From: Piezodorus guildinii
Taxonomy: Eukaryota; Arthropoda; Insecta; Hemiptera; Pentatomidae
Length of the DNA: 64,000 bases
Reading direction: 5' to 3'
Assembly: GCA_023052935.1 (NCBI GenBank)
Contig: CM041297.1
Location: forward strand, 93,155,521 to 93,219,520
The notes below the pieces were generated by a model, which was not told the DNA's origin, searched no databases, and worked only from the letters and a program-made list of their open reading frames with translations. This document shows positions 45,868-58,275 of the stretch, piece after piece (the stretch's first letter is position 1; every line of letters begins with the position of its first letter). Position numbers and translations under genes: made by a program.

Positions 45868-46954
45868 TGAGACTAGGCTAACAGTTTTTTTAATTACATA
45901 AACATTCTAATACATACACATAAATATTAATATATAACATAAACATTTATCAAACCAGAGCGTGTCAAGACACTACCTAGGAATATACGAATCAGAAGCT
46001 ACACTGTTTTGATACGGCCTGGACGTGTAAACAATTATAGGTATAAAAAAGTAACTAAGAGAAATTACATTCATACCACCCTCGGTGTACATAATTACGA
46101 TAAATCTAAATAAGCAATCCCCAGCGAGATACCATAAATGTGTCATTTGAAATTGGTCGGTCAACCAATCGAAACGGCAATTTCATCAATCATACAGCCC
46201 TATAAAGGCAACCACAGCGCAAACCCATATTCAATTCTATCCGAGGGAAATCCGAAAACTAGTGCTCGTTGCTATCAAGGATTTTAACCACAAGGTATCG
46301 GGCGGTTTAGAATATCTGGAATGTCTTAAGAATTTTTTCGGTACATCATAATCGATTGCCTTTTCAGACTCGCAAATTATATGACCTCAATGAGTCAAAT
46401 TAAAAGTATTGCAAGAGTGATATTTCACCTACCCTTAAATACCAAATACCAAAGCTGCTCCAAATCGTGACCTCAACGGTAGCCCGGGGGCTGTATCGCC
46501 GCTAATGGTCCCTAAGGAGTAAGGAGTTGCAGATCTATCGATAATAAAGCAGAATCGATATTACCGACTGGATCGAATCCTAGATATAAAGTAGATCTAT
46601 TGCTACAGATATGTGTCTTTAAGGTAGTGCCTACCAATATTGCTCCAAAAGTGTAACCCTACATCGACAATTTTCTTACCGCACCCTTGATATACTTACG
46701 AAACACGGCCCAGTATTTTATATAATCTTAAACAATTTGTGCGTGATTGCCTCAACCTGACTGAGAGAGAAGCAATGAAGTAAACCCGGTATATTTTATA
46801 TCGATGGAATCCGTATAATAAAGTGAATACCTGATACTTCACACAGTCAATGGAATATGGTGCAAAGACATTGGTCCCAATAATGAACAGTAAAATAAAT
46901 TTATAGTGATGCCAAGACCTAATAGTACGAGAACTATTCTATTCTACCTATTTT
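45868..46954. other. Gene-free, less AT-rich unique stretch
   Basis: 46190-46800 has balanced composition and is not repeated here, with no long frame. It may be low-copy intergenic or conserved non-coding DNA. Confidence 0.35.
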
Positions 46955-47019
46955 CGTGAGTGATGAGCAGTTAGATGACTGGTCTCATATACTCGTAAGT
47001 GAATCCCCATTTAATTATA
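46955..47019 (-). repeat. SINE-C fragment
   Basis: GTGAGTGATGAGCAGTTAGA, TGACTGGTCTCATATACTCG and AGTGAATCCCCATTTAAT match the distal part of SINE-C. It is joined directly to SINE-B. Confidence 0.5.
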
Positions 47020-47023
47020 TATT

Positions 47024-47336
47024 TGAAATAGTGGATAGAGCACTAATCTACTGTTCTCCTAGTCCTGGGTTCGAATCCCGACAGTGGCAGAATATTATTT
47101 ATTCTTATAATTCGAGGGGGGAGGGAAGGGAGAGGGACCCTTGGGTATCGGAGAACCTCTTGGGATAGACCCAGTACCTATAAATTGGGTACCCAAAAAG
47201 ATTGGGGGAAAAACATGGCGGCTTAGCGTGATCAAGGCCTAACACCACATTGCACGGCCGTGGACTTAGAAACAGTACGAATCTATATATGTACTGAGCC
47301 CAAGACCCTTCATGGATTGTAGTGGTACAGGTTTTT
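47024..47336 (+). repeat. SINE-B copy 3
   Basis: Head GTGGATAGAGCACTAATCTA, box B GGGTTCGAATCCCGAC, then GATAGACCCAGTACCTATAA, GGGTACCCAAAAAGATTGG, CATGGCGGCTTAGCGTGATC and GAAACAGTACGAATC, ending GTAGTGGTACAGGTTTTTTA and a (TTA)n tail. Confidence 0.85.
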
Positions 47337-48819
47337 TATTATTATTATTTTTCAACGTATTTATATAATACAAATAAGTAGACGAAAACAAAAATATTCG
47401 ATTGGATCAAATTAATTACCATAAAAATTTACTACCATGAAGTTATTATTCAGTCCTAGATCTTAATTTTATTTCATCATATTTACAATACAGTAGCACA
47501 CTAGTAGAAATAGGCGTATCCAAAATTAATCAATATGTTTTAGGTTTTTAGCGCAATGGTTGTATAACGTCACAAATGGTTTACAACATATATGCGAATT
47601 AATTACATTCGTGGATAAAGCTTTTTTCATAAAAAAAATGTGTTTCTAGGTTTCTAAAATAAGTTCTGTACAGAAGTAAGCGTTTTTTGTTGTTGTAGTA
47701 TTTGAGTAATACGAAAACCAATTTCGTAAAAGGATTTAGAAATATATATTTTTTCAACCAGTAAGAGGACGATTTTTTTTTTAACGCAGCCTTATTGCAA
47801 ATCTAGGAGATAAGACGAACGAACCTCCAGGAAAAATTCAGCTTCACAACTATAGTCACTTTTGGTATACTGCGATGACCACAGAAGTGGAATGGTACTT
47901 TTTTTTTTATAAATATAGATTACCAAAAAACTTGCCATGATAAAATGAACTGTCAAAGACTTTGATAGCTGTCATACTATAATTTAAATCGCCATTCAGA
48001 CATTGAAACACATGATTTTGGCTCTTTACACAGCTAATCTTCCCCCAAGTCGATACACCGTCTTCCCTCCCCTTTTGTCAAGTCAAGCTATTGAATTTTC
48101 TATTCTGGAGGCTCAGAAGAACAGAAAATGCCGTGACGCCTCACGGAGCTGGCTGGTAATACGCCTGTATACTCTGTCACCATCCGTCAAGCGTAGTCAA
48201 CCTCCCCTATTGTGGCACCGCATAATATATCGACCACCGTTACTAATCTATCCTAGCTCCTGATAATAGTTTTGTCTACTTTGTTTTGCCTTAAAAAACT
48301 GAATCTATTCCATACCACAAACTAAACATAGATTCAATATGATATTCATCTTAATGTTTAATGATTCCATGGAAAACTTATTTGCTATGATAATGTTTCT
48401 ATTATAAGATGGATGAAATGTCTTCCTTTTTTTTATGTTATTTAAGAGTTTTACGTAATGGTACCGGATGGAACTAACAATCAGGACTAATAGTGCTAGT
48501 ACAAAACGTGTCGTAACGTTCCAGTTGGAGCATCGTGATCTCAGAACGAGGGAAATAGCAATGATTGCTTGATTGTGACGATACTCCCTCTACCTTCCCA
48601 TATTATATAAACAAAAAAAGAATGAATAACAGCTTATTTGTATATTTATTGGCAAGATTGGATTAAACATTGAACGAAAAAATAAAATAATATATCTACT
48701 AGCAAATTTTAAATGCTAAAATATTTCTAGTTACACTGCGTTTGAATAGTATACAGCTTCATTGAAAGTTTTATTATATTTATTAATTAAGCCAAACGGA
48801 TTTTTTTAATTGCTTTTTC
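47337..48819. other. Gene-free stretch
   Basis: 48003-48263 is an 86-codon, less AT-rich open frame without a recognisable domain, so no gene is called. 48500-48580 is unique and also GC-richer. Confidence 0.35.
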
Positions 48820-48925
48820 GGATTCTACGTATCTTGAAACGTAAGCTCTCAAATTTGGAGAGGGGTTAATTTTTTTTTTTGGTGAATTATAAAGGTTCAT
48901 TATTAAAAATATTAAACCAAGAGCA
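48820..48925 (+). repeat. Direct repeat, left copy
   Basis: Shares TCGGATTCTACGTATCTTGA, AACG(T/G)A(A/G)GC and AGGTTCATTATTAAAAATAT with 50180-50275, with several differences. Confidence 0.55.
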
Positions 48926-50179
48926 TTTATACCAGACTTCTTTACTATTTGTTTTTCTTTCCTTTCGATTTTTATTCAAGTAATTTAAATAAAATTTTCT
49001 GATTGAGAAATATTGTTACATTGTTTCTCTACCACTAATGATAATCGAGATATGAGAGAGTCACATCTCTTATAAGTTGTGGCTTGACCAAATAAGATTA
49101 ATTTTTTTTTTAAATAATTATTTGTAATTTCTTGGTTAAAAAACTTGAATATATATATTTTTTTACCTTGATAAATAACTGAGTTATTGAATTAAATAAC
49201 TTTTTAAAACTAATTGCCACCATTTTAAAACTTATTGGCTGACATTAACGTCTAGGTGTTAAGATCATCGTTGGATGCCCTAGTATTTTTGTACTAAATT
49301 AAAAAAAAAAAAATGATATAGTAGTTACGGAGAAAACCTACGGGCTGGGTAAAGTGGAAAATATGAACGATTTAGGTGGACAAAATTCTGAAACTTGTCT
49401 ATATTTAACCTTTTGGGTCCAAGATTACGGAAAAAAATATTAAAAACTAATTAATTTTTTGACACGATTGGCGAGCACACAGTGGTCAAACACCAAATTT
49501 ATTTGCAAAAATCTAAAACTTCCCTACATTTACGTTTAAAGTCCCAGAATACGGAAAACATAATACAACAAATTTAATTATGGCTCGGAATTGCTAAAAC
49601 TTGCTAATAGATGTATTTTATATCATTTAAGAAATTTTTGAAATTATAGATTGCAAAACTTTTGATTCAGAGTGTTGTGTCTGAAATAAATTATGTATCA
49701 CCCAAAACGCAAAGTATCGCAAAAATTCTTTGTAATATCTAAAGACTAGAAGGATTGATGAAACAAATCCTTGGGGTAACTTGGGGGTTATATAGTTTTT
49801 CGTTATTGAATAGGGGCATACATTTACAAACTGCTAAATTAACTCTACAGGTAGATTTCAATGTATCTTCAATAACGAGTATGGAAATATAATGTCTTAC
49901 CTGTCTCAGCAATGTCTATTGTTAAACAAAAACAAAAGTACTTTGAGCTAAACACACCTTGAACGCAATAAATGACATTCGAATTGAGATAATACCACTG
50001 CTACTTATTAGGTACTTGTCCGAACAGGAATGATTCACTCATTTACTGCTAATCAGTAAACACGGTATGGCTGGAAATATTTGTATTAAGGGTCTTGCCA
50101 ACTAATAATAAAAAGGTGAAGCACTGGAAAATTCCAAACTTTTGTCCTCCTAAAGTGGTGATTTTGCCCTGTGTTATTT
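48926..50179. other. Stretch between direct repeats
   Basis: Holds diverged internal repeats at about 49395-49440 and 49510-49560 (CAAAATTCTGAAACTTGTCT and AAAAATCTAAAACTTCCCTA, each followed by an ATTACGGAAAA/AATACGGAAAA block). No coding frame. Confidence 0.4.
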
Positions 50180-50275
50180 TGTATTTATTTTTCGGAATAT
50201 ACGTATCCTAAAACGGAGGCCCTCAATTTTTTTTTTTTGGTCGACTAAAAAGGTTCATTATTGAAAAAAATAACC
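50180..50275 (+). repeat. Direct repeat, right copy
   Basis: TCGGAATATACGTATCCTAA and AGGTTCATTATTGAAAAAA, about 1.35 kb after the left copy. Confidence 0.55.
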
Positions 50276-51584
50276 CAAAAAGACGATAGAGCCGGGAAGA
50301 ACTCCCAATCAGCTGTCAACTTTCACCTTCCACATCGCGTGTCCTCTGATGAGCACACTCCTCGTTTTCTGTGGCAATGACCATTTGTCCCGATTGGCAA
50401 TCAACAATTTGCTCTTCCTCAGTTTCTAACATAAATCCAAGTGGTTCACATTACTGCCTTCTTTCGGTCATAAGAAAAGATACAATAGTTAGACAAGATA
50501 AGATTACAATAGTTCATTACTATAATTAAATGCTAAAGAACGGTACAGGAGACGTCCAAAGAGAAGAAAATGTACTAAAGGAATAATAATAAGTTTTTTT
50601 TAAATCTCTGCTCCAACAGAAAATTTATTTTACCAACTATTCGGTTCATAAATAATAGATAAAATAGTGTATTTCCAACTAAATACGATATATCATTAAC
50701 ATTGAATATCCAACGAATTTTAAGGAAGGCGATGAAACTATAAAGAAAACCAATAAAATAAACAAGAATGATTATTCATTTTATAAAAGTTTATGTCTTG
50801 ATTGGTTTAACTAGCGGGGAATTTAAGCTTGTTATTAAACTCGCCAAAGTTTTTTAACAGCTCGTTACTTAAGTAACATTTTTATTGGACCCTCCAAGAT
50901 CGGTCTATAAAAGTTACAAGAACGATCAATAGTATATCCTAATAGATATTTTCTTAATAACTATCTTTAACAATATTATGTTTATTTAATATCAAAGTAA
51001 TAATAAAATAGTAAAAAGTAAATAATAAACAAGAAATAAGAATCATTTAAATTATTTCCTCTTTTTTTATCTTCATATTTGTTATTCGCACCAATCAAAA
51101 ACAATGAGTGACTATAGTGAGCAAATGCGAACACATAAGCATAAGCAGCGGTCGTTATAGGCATGGGGAAGGTAAGTGCCCAGCAGCACCCCATACTAGA
51201 CTTTAATTTCCTAGAGAAGGTTTCTCATCCAGCTCCTTTTCAGGCTTCTTTTAACAGGGATTTCAGTTAATGACATGTCTTTTATTAGTCAATTGTCACG
51301 TCCGTGTAATTTAAATTTAAAATACCAAAGTTAAACCCGTTAAAGTAAAAGGAAAGGATACAAGAATTTAGATCTTTGATCCACTTCCTAGATTCTCTCG
51401 CATGAAAGTTTATCTTAAAAGTGTGTCACAGTAATTGGTCCAAGCACCATTAGCAAAGCAAATTCTTGCATTGCTATTATATGTATCGTTGTATACGCAG
51501 TGTTATAGATATGTGTTGTAGCATTGTGTTAATAAGCTGTGGAAGTTCTAATATTCAGAGAGTTTTATTTTTTATTATACTATT
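50276..51584. other. Gene-free AT-rich stretch
   Basis: 50280-50460 is less AT-rich and unique. The minus-strand open frame 50982-51194 is not recognised. Confidence 0.35.
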
Positions 51585-51932
51585 AAACCATCCAATCCTT
51601 ACAATCCAAAATCCTTCGCAAAACCCTAAATGCTCCTTACTTCGTCACAAATAACATCATTCATAACGGCCATAATATCCTATTTGTTGCACACCTTTCT
51701 CGTACCAGATATACCATTTTCAATTCCAAACTCTTAGAACAACGTCACATGTTCATGATAACCCTCCAAGCCGATTGAAAAGATGTCCTTGGGATGTACT
51801 AACTTAAATAAACAATGAAGTACTACCGCTGGGTAGTTTCTTCACCAGCCTTTTCACGCTCTTTTCAAACTTACTTGTTGTTATGTTATATACAGTCGTA
51901 AAATTCAATAAAATATAAATAAAAACAGTATA
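51585..51932 (+). mobile_element. J2 LINE 3' end, longest 3' UTR copy
   Basis: Reads SLQSKILRKTLNAPYFVTN-like, then HNGHNILFVAHLSRTRYTIF and NSKLLEQ, then a damaged RRLKR block (CCTCCAAGCCGATTGAAAAG), and a 3' UTR with AAGTACTACCGCTGGGTAGT, ending GTTATATACAGTCGTAAAAT and TCAATAAAATATAAATAAAA. Confidence 0.8.
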
Positions 51933-53839
51933 GATGGATGGATGTATTGCGTTTATTTATCCTGCCTGAAATAGTACCTCCACGATATTAATTTGAACAA
52001 CATCTATCAAGTTAGATGAAGAGTTATGAGAAGTCTTATACGGAACAAAGGACGTAGACCTATTTAAAAATAAACATATCATTGTTTGTAATATACAAAA
52101 GACTACTAAATTTTGCCCATCATGATAAGAAAATTAAATTAAGACAGAAAAATTAATTGAAGAAAGTTTGATTCGAATCCACCAGCCCTCAGTTTCCCGT
52201 TTGACTAACAAAGGAGTCGTTCTATTAAGAAACTTCCTGTTAATGAATTAAGTTTCAACGGATTCTCACTTTTTCCACTAAACTTTCCCTTTAAGCGACA
52301 TTCAGTTCAATATTTATTCATGAACTATTGGGTAAAAATGCCAAGGAAGATCATGTCGGCATGATACGTCCGAGAAAACTGAGATATAATGACTGAGCCA
52401 TTGCGACTGGAATCAGAAAATTATATGCTCTCGTAGCCCAAGATGATTCCGGTATTTCGCTTAGCTTTTTTTCCTCTCAAGGTTGCAAGAATTCGATTAA
52501 AAGAATATTCGAGTAAAAAAAAATACTCTTAATTTTGAAAATATTGTAAAACAAAAAATATTTTAAAAGAAAAATTCGTAAAGGAAGTTAGTTACATTCG
52601 AGATTACAAAAACCTTAACTACAAACCGTATTCACAAGAATTATATGTCATTTATTAATTTTCAAACCTATTTAAATCAAACTTTTGGCGATTTAAATTT
52701 CTTACTTGAGGCTTAAAAAGGAAATCAAAAACGGATTAATAACAGTAAAGATATAGCGTATCGGACTGAAGATCTCAGAGCCCAGTCCTTGAATGGAATG
52801 CCAAGCTCATCCGAAAGCAGATAGATGTTACCAAACCTTACACACATAACCACCCATACCGAACTGTATCATGTTCTTATCAATACGCTCTGTTAAATTT
52901 ATGCTGATTATAAATCATGTAAGATGCTTCACGATAATTGAGACGTTGATCACAAAAAGGACTAAAGGACATTTTTTACGAAATTGATTTTTTTACATAT
53001 TTGTATTCATATCATTTAGTTTTATCTAAATTTTCTATTTGATTTAATCTAATGGGCACTCTAGGAATTTAAGAGATAAAATTATTTTCTAAAGGTACTA
53101 AATTATACATTTGGTTTTGTTCCAAACTATACTAAAACTTCATTTAATAACTTTAATATGATATTATTACTATAGTAAAAAAAAATCTAGATTTTTAATG
53201 CGAAAAGAATCAAATAAGCTAGTTTAACAATATAATAATGAGTGATTTTCGCACTTACTGCAAAATGTCCTAGATTGGATATAGTCCTAGTTATTAACAA
53301 ATCAGGAGTAATAGTTGGATTGCTTTCAAAAATTAATAATTTAAATATAAAAACATTCAATAACATCTATAAATATTAATCCATGTTTTTTAATAAAACT
53401 GATAGATATTTTTTAAGGGATTATGATTTGTCTAAGATCACGAAGGTTCAAAGGGGAAAGAAAGTAAAAAATATTTAAATACTTTTTTAAATAAAAAAGC
53501 TCAGCTAGAGAATATAGAATTAAAGCAAAATTAATCTTTTTTTCCAGAAACAATTTTTATTGAGAAATATTACAATCTGCCCTAATTAGGACCAAATGAA
53601 ATAATAATTAAATTAATAAATTTGAAAGATTTTAACTACTTTGTAAATTTTATCTTAGGGTTATGTAAATCAATATGGTATGAATACTAATTGATTTAAA
53701 AATACTAATATATTTAAATACGTTTGATTATTTTCTCCTTTAAAACGTTTTTTACAGAGCGAACTGCTATATAAAAATGTGCTGTTATTATTATCTAAAA
53801 TAGTAGGAACAACCCATTTCTAAGGATCCCAATGAAAGT
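51933..53839. other. Gene-free AT-rich stretch
   Basis: No coding signal. 52745-52870 is less AT-rich and unique. Confidence 0.35.
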
Positions 53840-54015
53840 AATATATGTTCGGAGGTGGCGAGGTCATCTTTTTTCAGACACCTCTTGCGGGATTTTCGAG
53901 AATCGATTGGGAAGGATGGTCGGAAATTAATGGATTCGGAGTTTATAATGGAAGAATAGCTACCTATTTCCGGCTAAATCAGCAGCATATGTGAGTCATC
54001 AGCAGGATCATCGAT
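53840..54015 (-). mobile_element. J2 LINE 3' fragment
   Basis: GAGGTCATCTTTTTTCAGAC and ACCTCTTGCGGGATTTTCGA are a mutated reverse of NPPRRLKR. Flanks as in the other minus copies. Confidence 0.6.
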
Positions 54016-54310
54016 AATGTTTTTCTTGTAAATAACAATGGTAGTTTACGACGTGTTTTAATATTACAAATATAGGTTATATAGGAAAATCGATGGTTTA
54101 GTGGAGAGATGTTTTTTTTTTATTAAAAATAATATTTTGGTCTAACTTTTTAAAAATATTTTCATTCAATTTTTAATTTAGTCAATTAAGATATGCGAAC
54201 CACGTAATGATACAATTTAATGGAATCACTTGAATCTTAAGACATTTCGACCATTCACTTAATAAAGGATTTTCTGAGATAAAAAAAAAAAAAAAATTAA
54301 AACAAACAAA

Positions 54311-54895
54311 TTATTAATCTACAAGACAATACTAAAGCCCATCTGGACCTACGGACTTGAACTGTGGGGGACAGCTAACCGTACTAACATCAAACGCATT
54401 CAATCCTTTCAATCCAAAGTCCTCCGTACAATAGTAAATGCTCCTTATTATGTCTCCAACTATACCTTGCACCACGATCTTAATGTTCCATTTATTTCAG
54501 ACCTAATTCCATCCAAATTTTCCAAATTCCACCAGAACCTATTTCATCATCCTAATCCTCTAGCTCAATCCCTATCCAGCTCCACTCATCCATACAACCC
54601 ACCTAGAAGGTTGAAACGGCAGTGGCCCCGCGACCTTTTGTAAATATATTGGAGTTCTAGCACTGGCTAGATTCTCCACTCAATTTGATGTATGTATGAG
54701 TGTGTGTATGTGTATATAGGTATAAGTGAATTCTTGACTATTGTATTGATTCATTATTGTGTATATATTTTATTGTAATTTTATGCCTTGTAAATATTGT
54801 ATGAATGTAGTATGTATGATATCTTTCAGCACTACTATTAATTTCCAAATTGGGACAGATTGTAATTTTACTCAATAAAAATTGTTGTTGAAAAA
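54311..54895 (+). mobile_element. J1 Jockey LINE, 5'-truncated copy
   Basis: Very close to 11018-11750: KPIWTYGLELWGTANRTNIK, RIQSFQSKVLRTIVNAPYYV, SNYTLHHDLNVPFISDLIPS and RRLKRQWPRDLL with stop, then a shorter 3' UTR and an A-rich tail. The coding part is open over about 110 codons, so the copy is young. It begins just after an A-rich tract. Confidence 0.93.
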
Positions 54896-55079
54896 AACCC
54901 AAAAAAAAACAACAAAATTTCCTATGACTCATATGTCATTTACTTATTTGAAAGTTTTGAGCTAATAACTAATAATTTGAATTAAATGGAAATGGGACCA
55001 ATAATTTTGGTGATTGTTTTTTAGATTTATTATTTTGATGATTTACAACTAAATTCATACGAATACTTTCTAAAATTTA
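54896..55079. other. AT-rich spacer
   Basis: No coding signal seen. Confidence 0.4.
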
Positions 55080-55210
55080 TACGGACATACTCACAGATAT
55101 AAGGAATAGCAAAAAAGACTCGCAAACAACCCAAATTTTTCAGACCAATATATTACGACTCATAACTAATGCACCTTGATTCTGCAAGAAGGAAGATGAC
55201 ACAATATAAA
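55080..55210 (+). mobile_element. Possible Jockey-like RT remnant
   Basis: One frame gives SQTTQIFQTNILRLITNAP, resembling the FQSKVLRTIVNAP block of J1 and J2 but with a stop in place of the usual aromatic residue. A single short match. Confidence 0.4.
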
Positions 55211-55392
55211 AGTGGTTGTCTAGAGATCGCTTGGATACGGTTTTTACAATTTTGGCAGCGACCGTACTTTACATCCTGATCAATGCCCTACAGTTTGGTC
55301 AGATTCACCATATAAGGCAACAGGCCTGTATTAATAGAATAATCGACGGCGCATAATAAGCCTGGTTGAGACTGAAGTGCATAGGATAAGCT

Positions 55393-55424
<32 letters not shown>

Positions 55425-56494
55425 CAATAAAAAAAATGCATCTTGATGAGTCACTAATAAAACCCTACATACCGACTTAAACTTACGAACAGTTGATGAA
55501 TACATAAGGACTTATTACCATAGATTTCATGACATATATGCACGCTTATTAGATTATGTATTAGCTAAATACATACTTCCAAGAGGAAGAGTCTAAAAAG
55601 GAGTTGGATGAGAGATCTGCTTTAATTAACAGTCTATTACGTCAGGGAAGGACTACTGGGTACTGATCCTTGACTCTATATGCTTGACATGTCAATATTT
55701 TCCATTTCTATCGTCCATTTTCTTAGGGTTCTTTTATTATGGAACCATGGAAATTAATATTGTATTTAAAAATAGAAAAAAGATGAAATATTTTTGGTCG
55801 TTTTTTTTTTAATATTTAAAGGGGATTCTCATAAATATTAAATGTAATCAACTAAGAGGCACTTTACCGATTTCCTTACAATTTTTTTACCCTTAAAAAT
55901 AATGAAGGCTATTATGAAATCACCTATATTGTTTTTCCACTAATCATATTATGAGACAAAGATTAAATATTAAGGTAGTAAGACTATTAAGTGAATTTAA
56001 AAAACTTATCAAACTGGACCAAGTTATTTATGACTTTTCAAGTATAAGTGCAGTTTGAAAACGGCTAATATTTTAGTACAATGTTACTCATCGCACCTGG
56101 CCGTACAAGATAATAGTTGACATGGAAGACGACGGATAGAGTTTCGATAAGAACAATAATAGGGGCTGGAGATGCCTGATAAATGACGGATATCCTGAGG
56201 AGAAAGGTACGGGGCTCACCACGCCAGATTGTTCCACCGCCTCTGTCATTTCAGATTATTTCCATTTTATCTGAGTCATTCATGACCGATGTCCTTCTCC
56301 CAAGCCGGCAATTATTTCCCCCTCGATCTCTTCTACTCTGTGTTCAACCGACCCGGGTCGAACACTTCACTCAGCGGGGTCCACTCTTAATAATAACCGG
56401 AATCGTTTCGTCCCCTACCTCCCTAGTCTTCATCAAAATGATTGACCTTTCTTACAAAATTTCTTTCAGCCGGGTTTTTGAATGAAAATATAAT
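55211..56494. other. Gene-free stretch with poly(A) and a GC-richer island
   Basis: An A run at 55396-55424 may be a LINE tail. 56080-56420 is balanced in composition, unique here and open on plus for about 100 codons (56183-56485) without a recognised domain. Confidence 0.35.
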
Positions 56495-56690
56495 AAAATA
56501 TTTAAAAATTAATATGAAAATTTTATTAATTTTTACAACTGTATATACAATAAATACAACTAGTAAAAATGCTAAATAATAATTATGGGTACGAAAAAGA
56601 CTTGTGAAGAAACTACCCAGTGGTAGCACTTCAATGTTTATTTAAGTTAGTACGCCCTGAGGCCATGTTCTGTTCAATCGCCTCGGAGGG
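56495..56690 (-). mobile_element. J2 LINE 3' fragment
   Basis: GAAACTACCCAGTGGTAGCA and CTTCAATGTTTATTTAAGTT are the reverse of the J2 3' UTR, and GTTCAATCGCCTCGGAGGGT is the reverse of the PPRRLN-like coding end. It abuts the piggyBac remnant. Confidence 0.75.
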
Positions 56691-57388
56691 TTAATGTATG
56701 ACCTGAGAAGGTTCTAAAGTATGATCTGATTCAGTTTGGTCTTGTATACACTTTTCGCACGTAAACACGGTATGGTTTGGAATAATTGGTTTGTCACAAA
56801 TATGACAGCTCTTTTGTTTTATTTTCCCACTAAATGCAAAGAACCACTCTTTACTGACTTTAATTGATCCTGTTGAACTTTCTTCATCAGTTTTTGCAAT
56901 TATCTTGATTCATGCTTTTAGTTTACAAGAAATGTTTGAAACGGAGTACCTCCATTTTTGGCTGATCATCAGTTCTAAAGATAGGTCTTATAGATATTAT
57001 TTTTTTATTTTGTTTGTCCTGTGTTACAAAATAAATAATTTGACTGTTTATTGCAGCAAAATATTAATCCAAAATATTTATTCGTCAAATTAAAAAAAAC
57101 AAAAAAAAAAACAGTTATCGCCTACCTACAACTAATTCTCGAAACATTATAATTAGACTTCATCTGGTTGACCACATCTACACCACTCTTTGTGGGATTA
57201 TAAAACGTAATTATTTCTGGTTTATATAAGGTTCCTGTTTCTTCATCCGTATTTCCATTGTCATGGAAAGTTGAATATATTATGACATTATCATGAATAT
57301 GCGGGGATTCAAAAGATTTAAATAATTGATTTGCAACTAAAAAAGTATTAAAATATGACTTCATTTTTTCTAAACCCTCGCATCGACA
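56691..57388 (-). pseudogene. piggyBac transposase C-terminal half, decayed
   Basis: Minus strand, high to low coordinates: YKPEIITFYNPTKSGVDVVN then QMKSNYNVSRISCR and a stop at 57122-57124, where the family has a conserved Trp (RRWP). In another frame AINSQIIYFVTQDKQN follows, corresponding to the NSQI/FFxTQ region, and finally a cysteine-rich end, SCHICDKPIIPNHTVFTCEK then CIQDQ. In piggyBac the GVDxxDQ box contributes an active-site Asp; here the second Asp of the box is Asn. The N-terminal domain and the first catalytic residues are missing. Frameshifts, a stop and an A-rich insertion at about 57085-57112 show it is dead. No inverted repeats or TTAA sites were found at its ends. Confidence 0.8.
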
Positions 57389-57545
57389 TTACAAAGTGAT
57401 ATTAAGGGCGAGGACGGGATGGCTAATCGTGTAATGTGTGTGAGCCCCTGCGTTACCCAGTAACCTGATAAAAGGTTTGAAAAATACCACATAAAGATAA
57501 GGAATCTCGGTTGAAACTGATGCATAAAATTTACTTTACTAAATT

Positions 57546-58275
57546 TACTTTCACTTAATTATATATGCAATAAATATTAAGGGAAGACATTGCGATCGTG
57601 AAATTTTTCGAATTCCAGTTTTCAACGGAAATACACGGTTTAGGTCTCCTGAGTCCAAATGACCAAGCCCCGCAAAAAGGTCTGTGTGTGGTAACTCCCG
57701 CGCGTAAAGTCCTATGAAACTGAAATTTCATATATAAGACAACTATACGCCCGAGATATTACAAACAATTTTTCATCGAAATCCGCTGACCAGAAGAGCC
57801 ACTTTATACCATGCATTTCGCACCTTTTTACGATTTTCTCAAAAACGGCTATAACGATTTTAATTAAACTCGCTATATCGATGTAAAATTTGATAACCTT
57901 TAGTATGATGTAGGTTTTATTCTGATTGAAATAGTCTGACAGGGCTTAATGTCAATATTTTATATTTTCTTCAACTAAAGTACCTTTAATTTTATGGAGT
58001 TCAAAAAATTAGGCAGACAACTTGTCAGCATTGATAAATAACAGCTAAATATGAAAGTTGAACGAATTTGATAAACAACTAAAGGAGAAAAGTGCAAAAA
58101 TATGTTAAGGAAACAGGGCCCTTAACATATTTTAAGTACTGCCCTAAAGCAGACAGCATTGCTATCAAGAGCACAAAACCATCTAGTGGCAGCCAGAGGC
58201 AAGGGGCTCCTTGCCAAAAATTGCAGGCAATAGCGAGGTAAGGGAAAGTCGTGTGTTGTCCGCACCAGATTTTTT
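57546..58275 (+). repeat. A-rep copy 6
   Basis: Left end with hairpin TTTACTTTCACTTAAT...TAAGGGAAGACATTG, GTTTTCAACGGAAATACACG, ACAACTATACGCCCGAGAT and TTTCGCACCTTTTTACGATT; right end GGTAAGGGAAAGTCGTGTGT. A roughly 100-bp GC-richer segment (58115-58215) is not shared by copy 1. Confidence 0.8.

Noticed and set aside
48003..48263. 86-codon plus-strand frame
   Set aside because: Composition is slightly coding-like, but there is no family signature and no splice support.
48460..48600. Possible Tc1/mariner N-terminus (reads STKRVVTFQLEHRDLRTREI)
   Set aside because: Helix-turn-helix resemblance is weak. No inverted repeats or catalytic motifs follow.
56183..56485. 100-codon frame as a host exon
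   Set aside because: No recognisable domain and no defensible splice sites. Kept only as a unique island.
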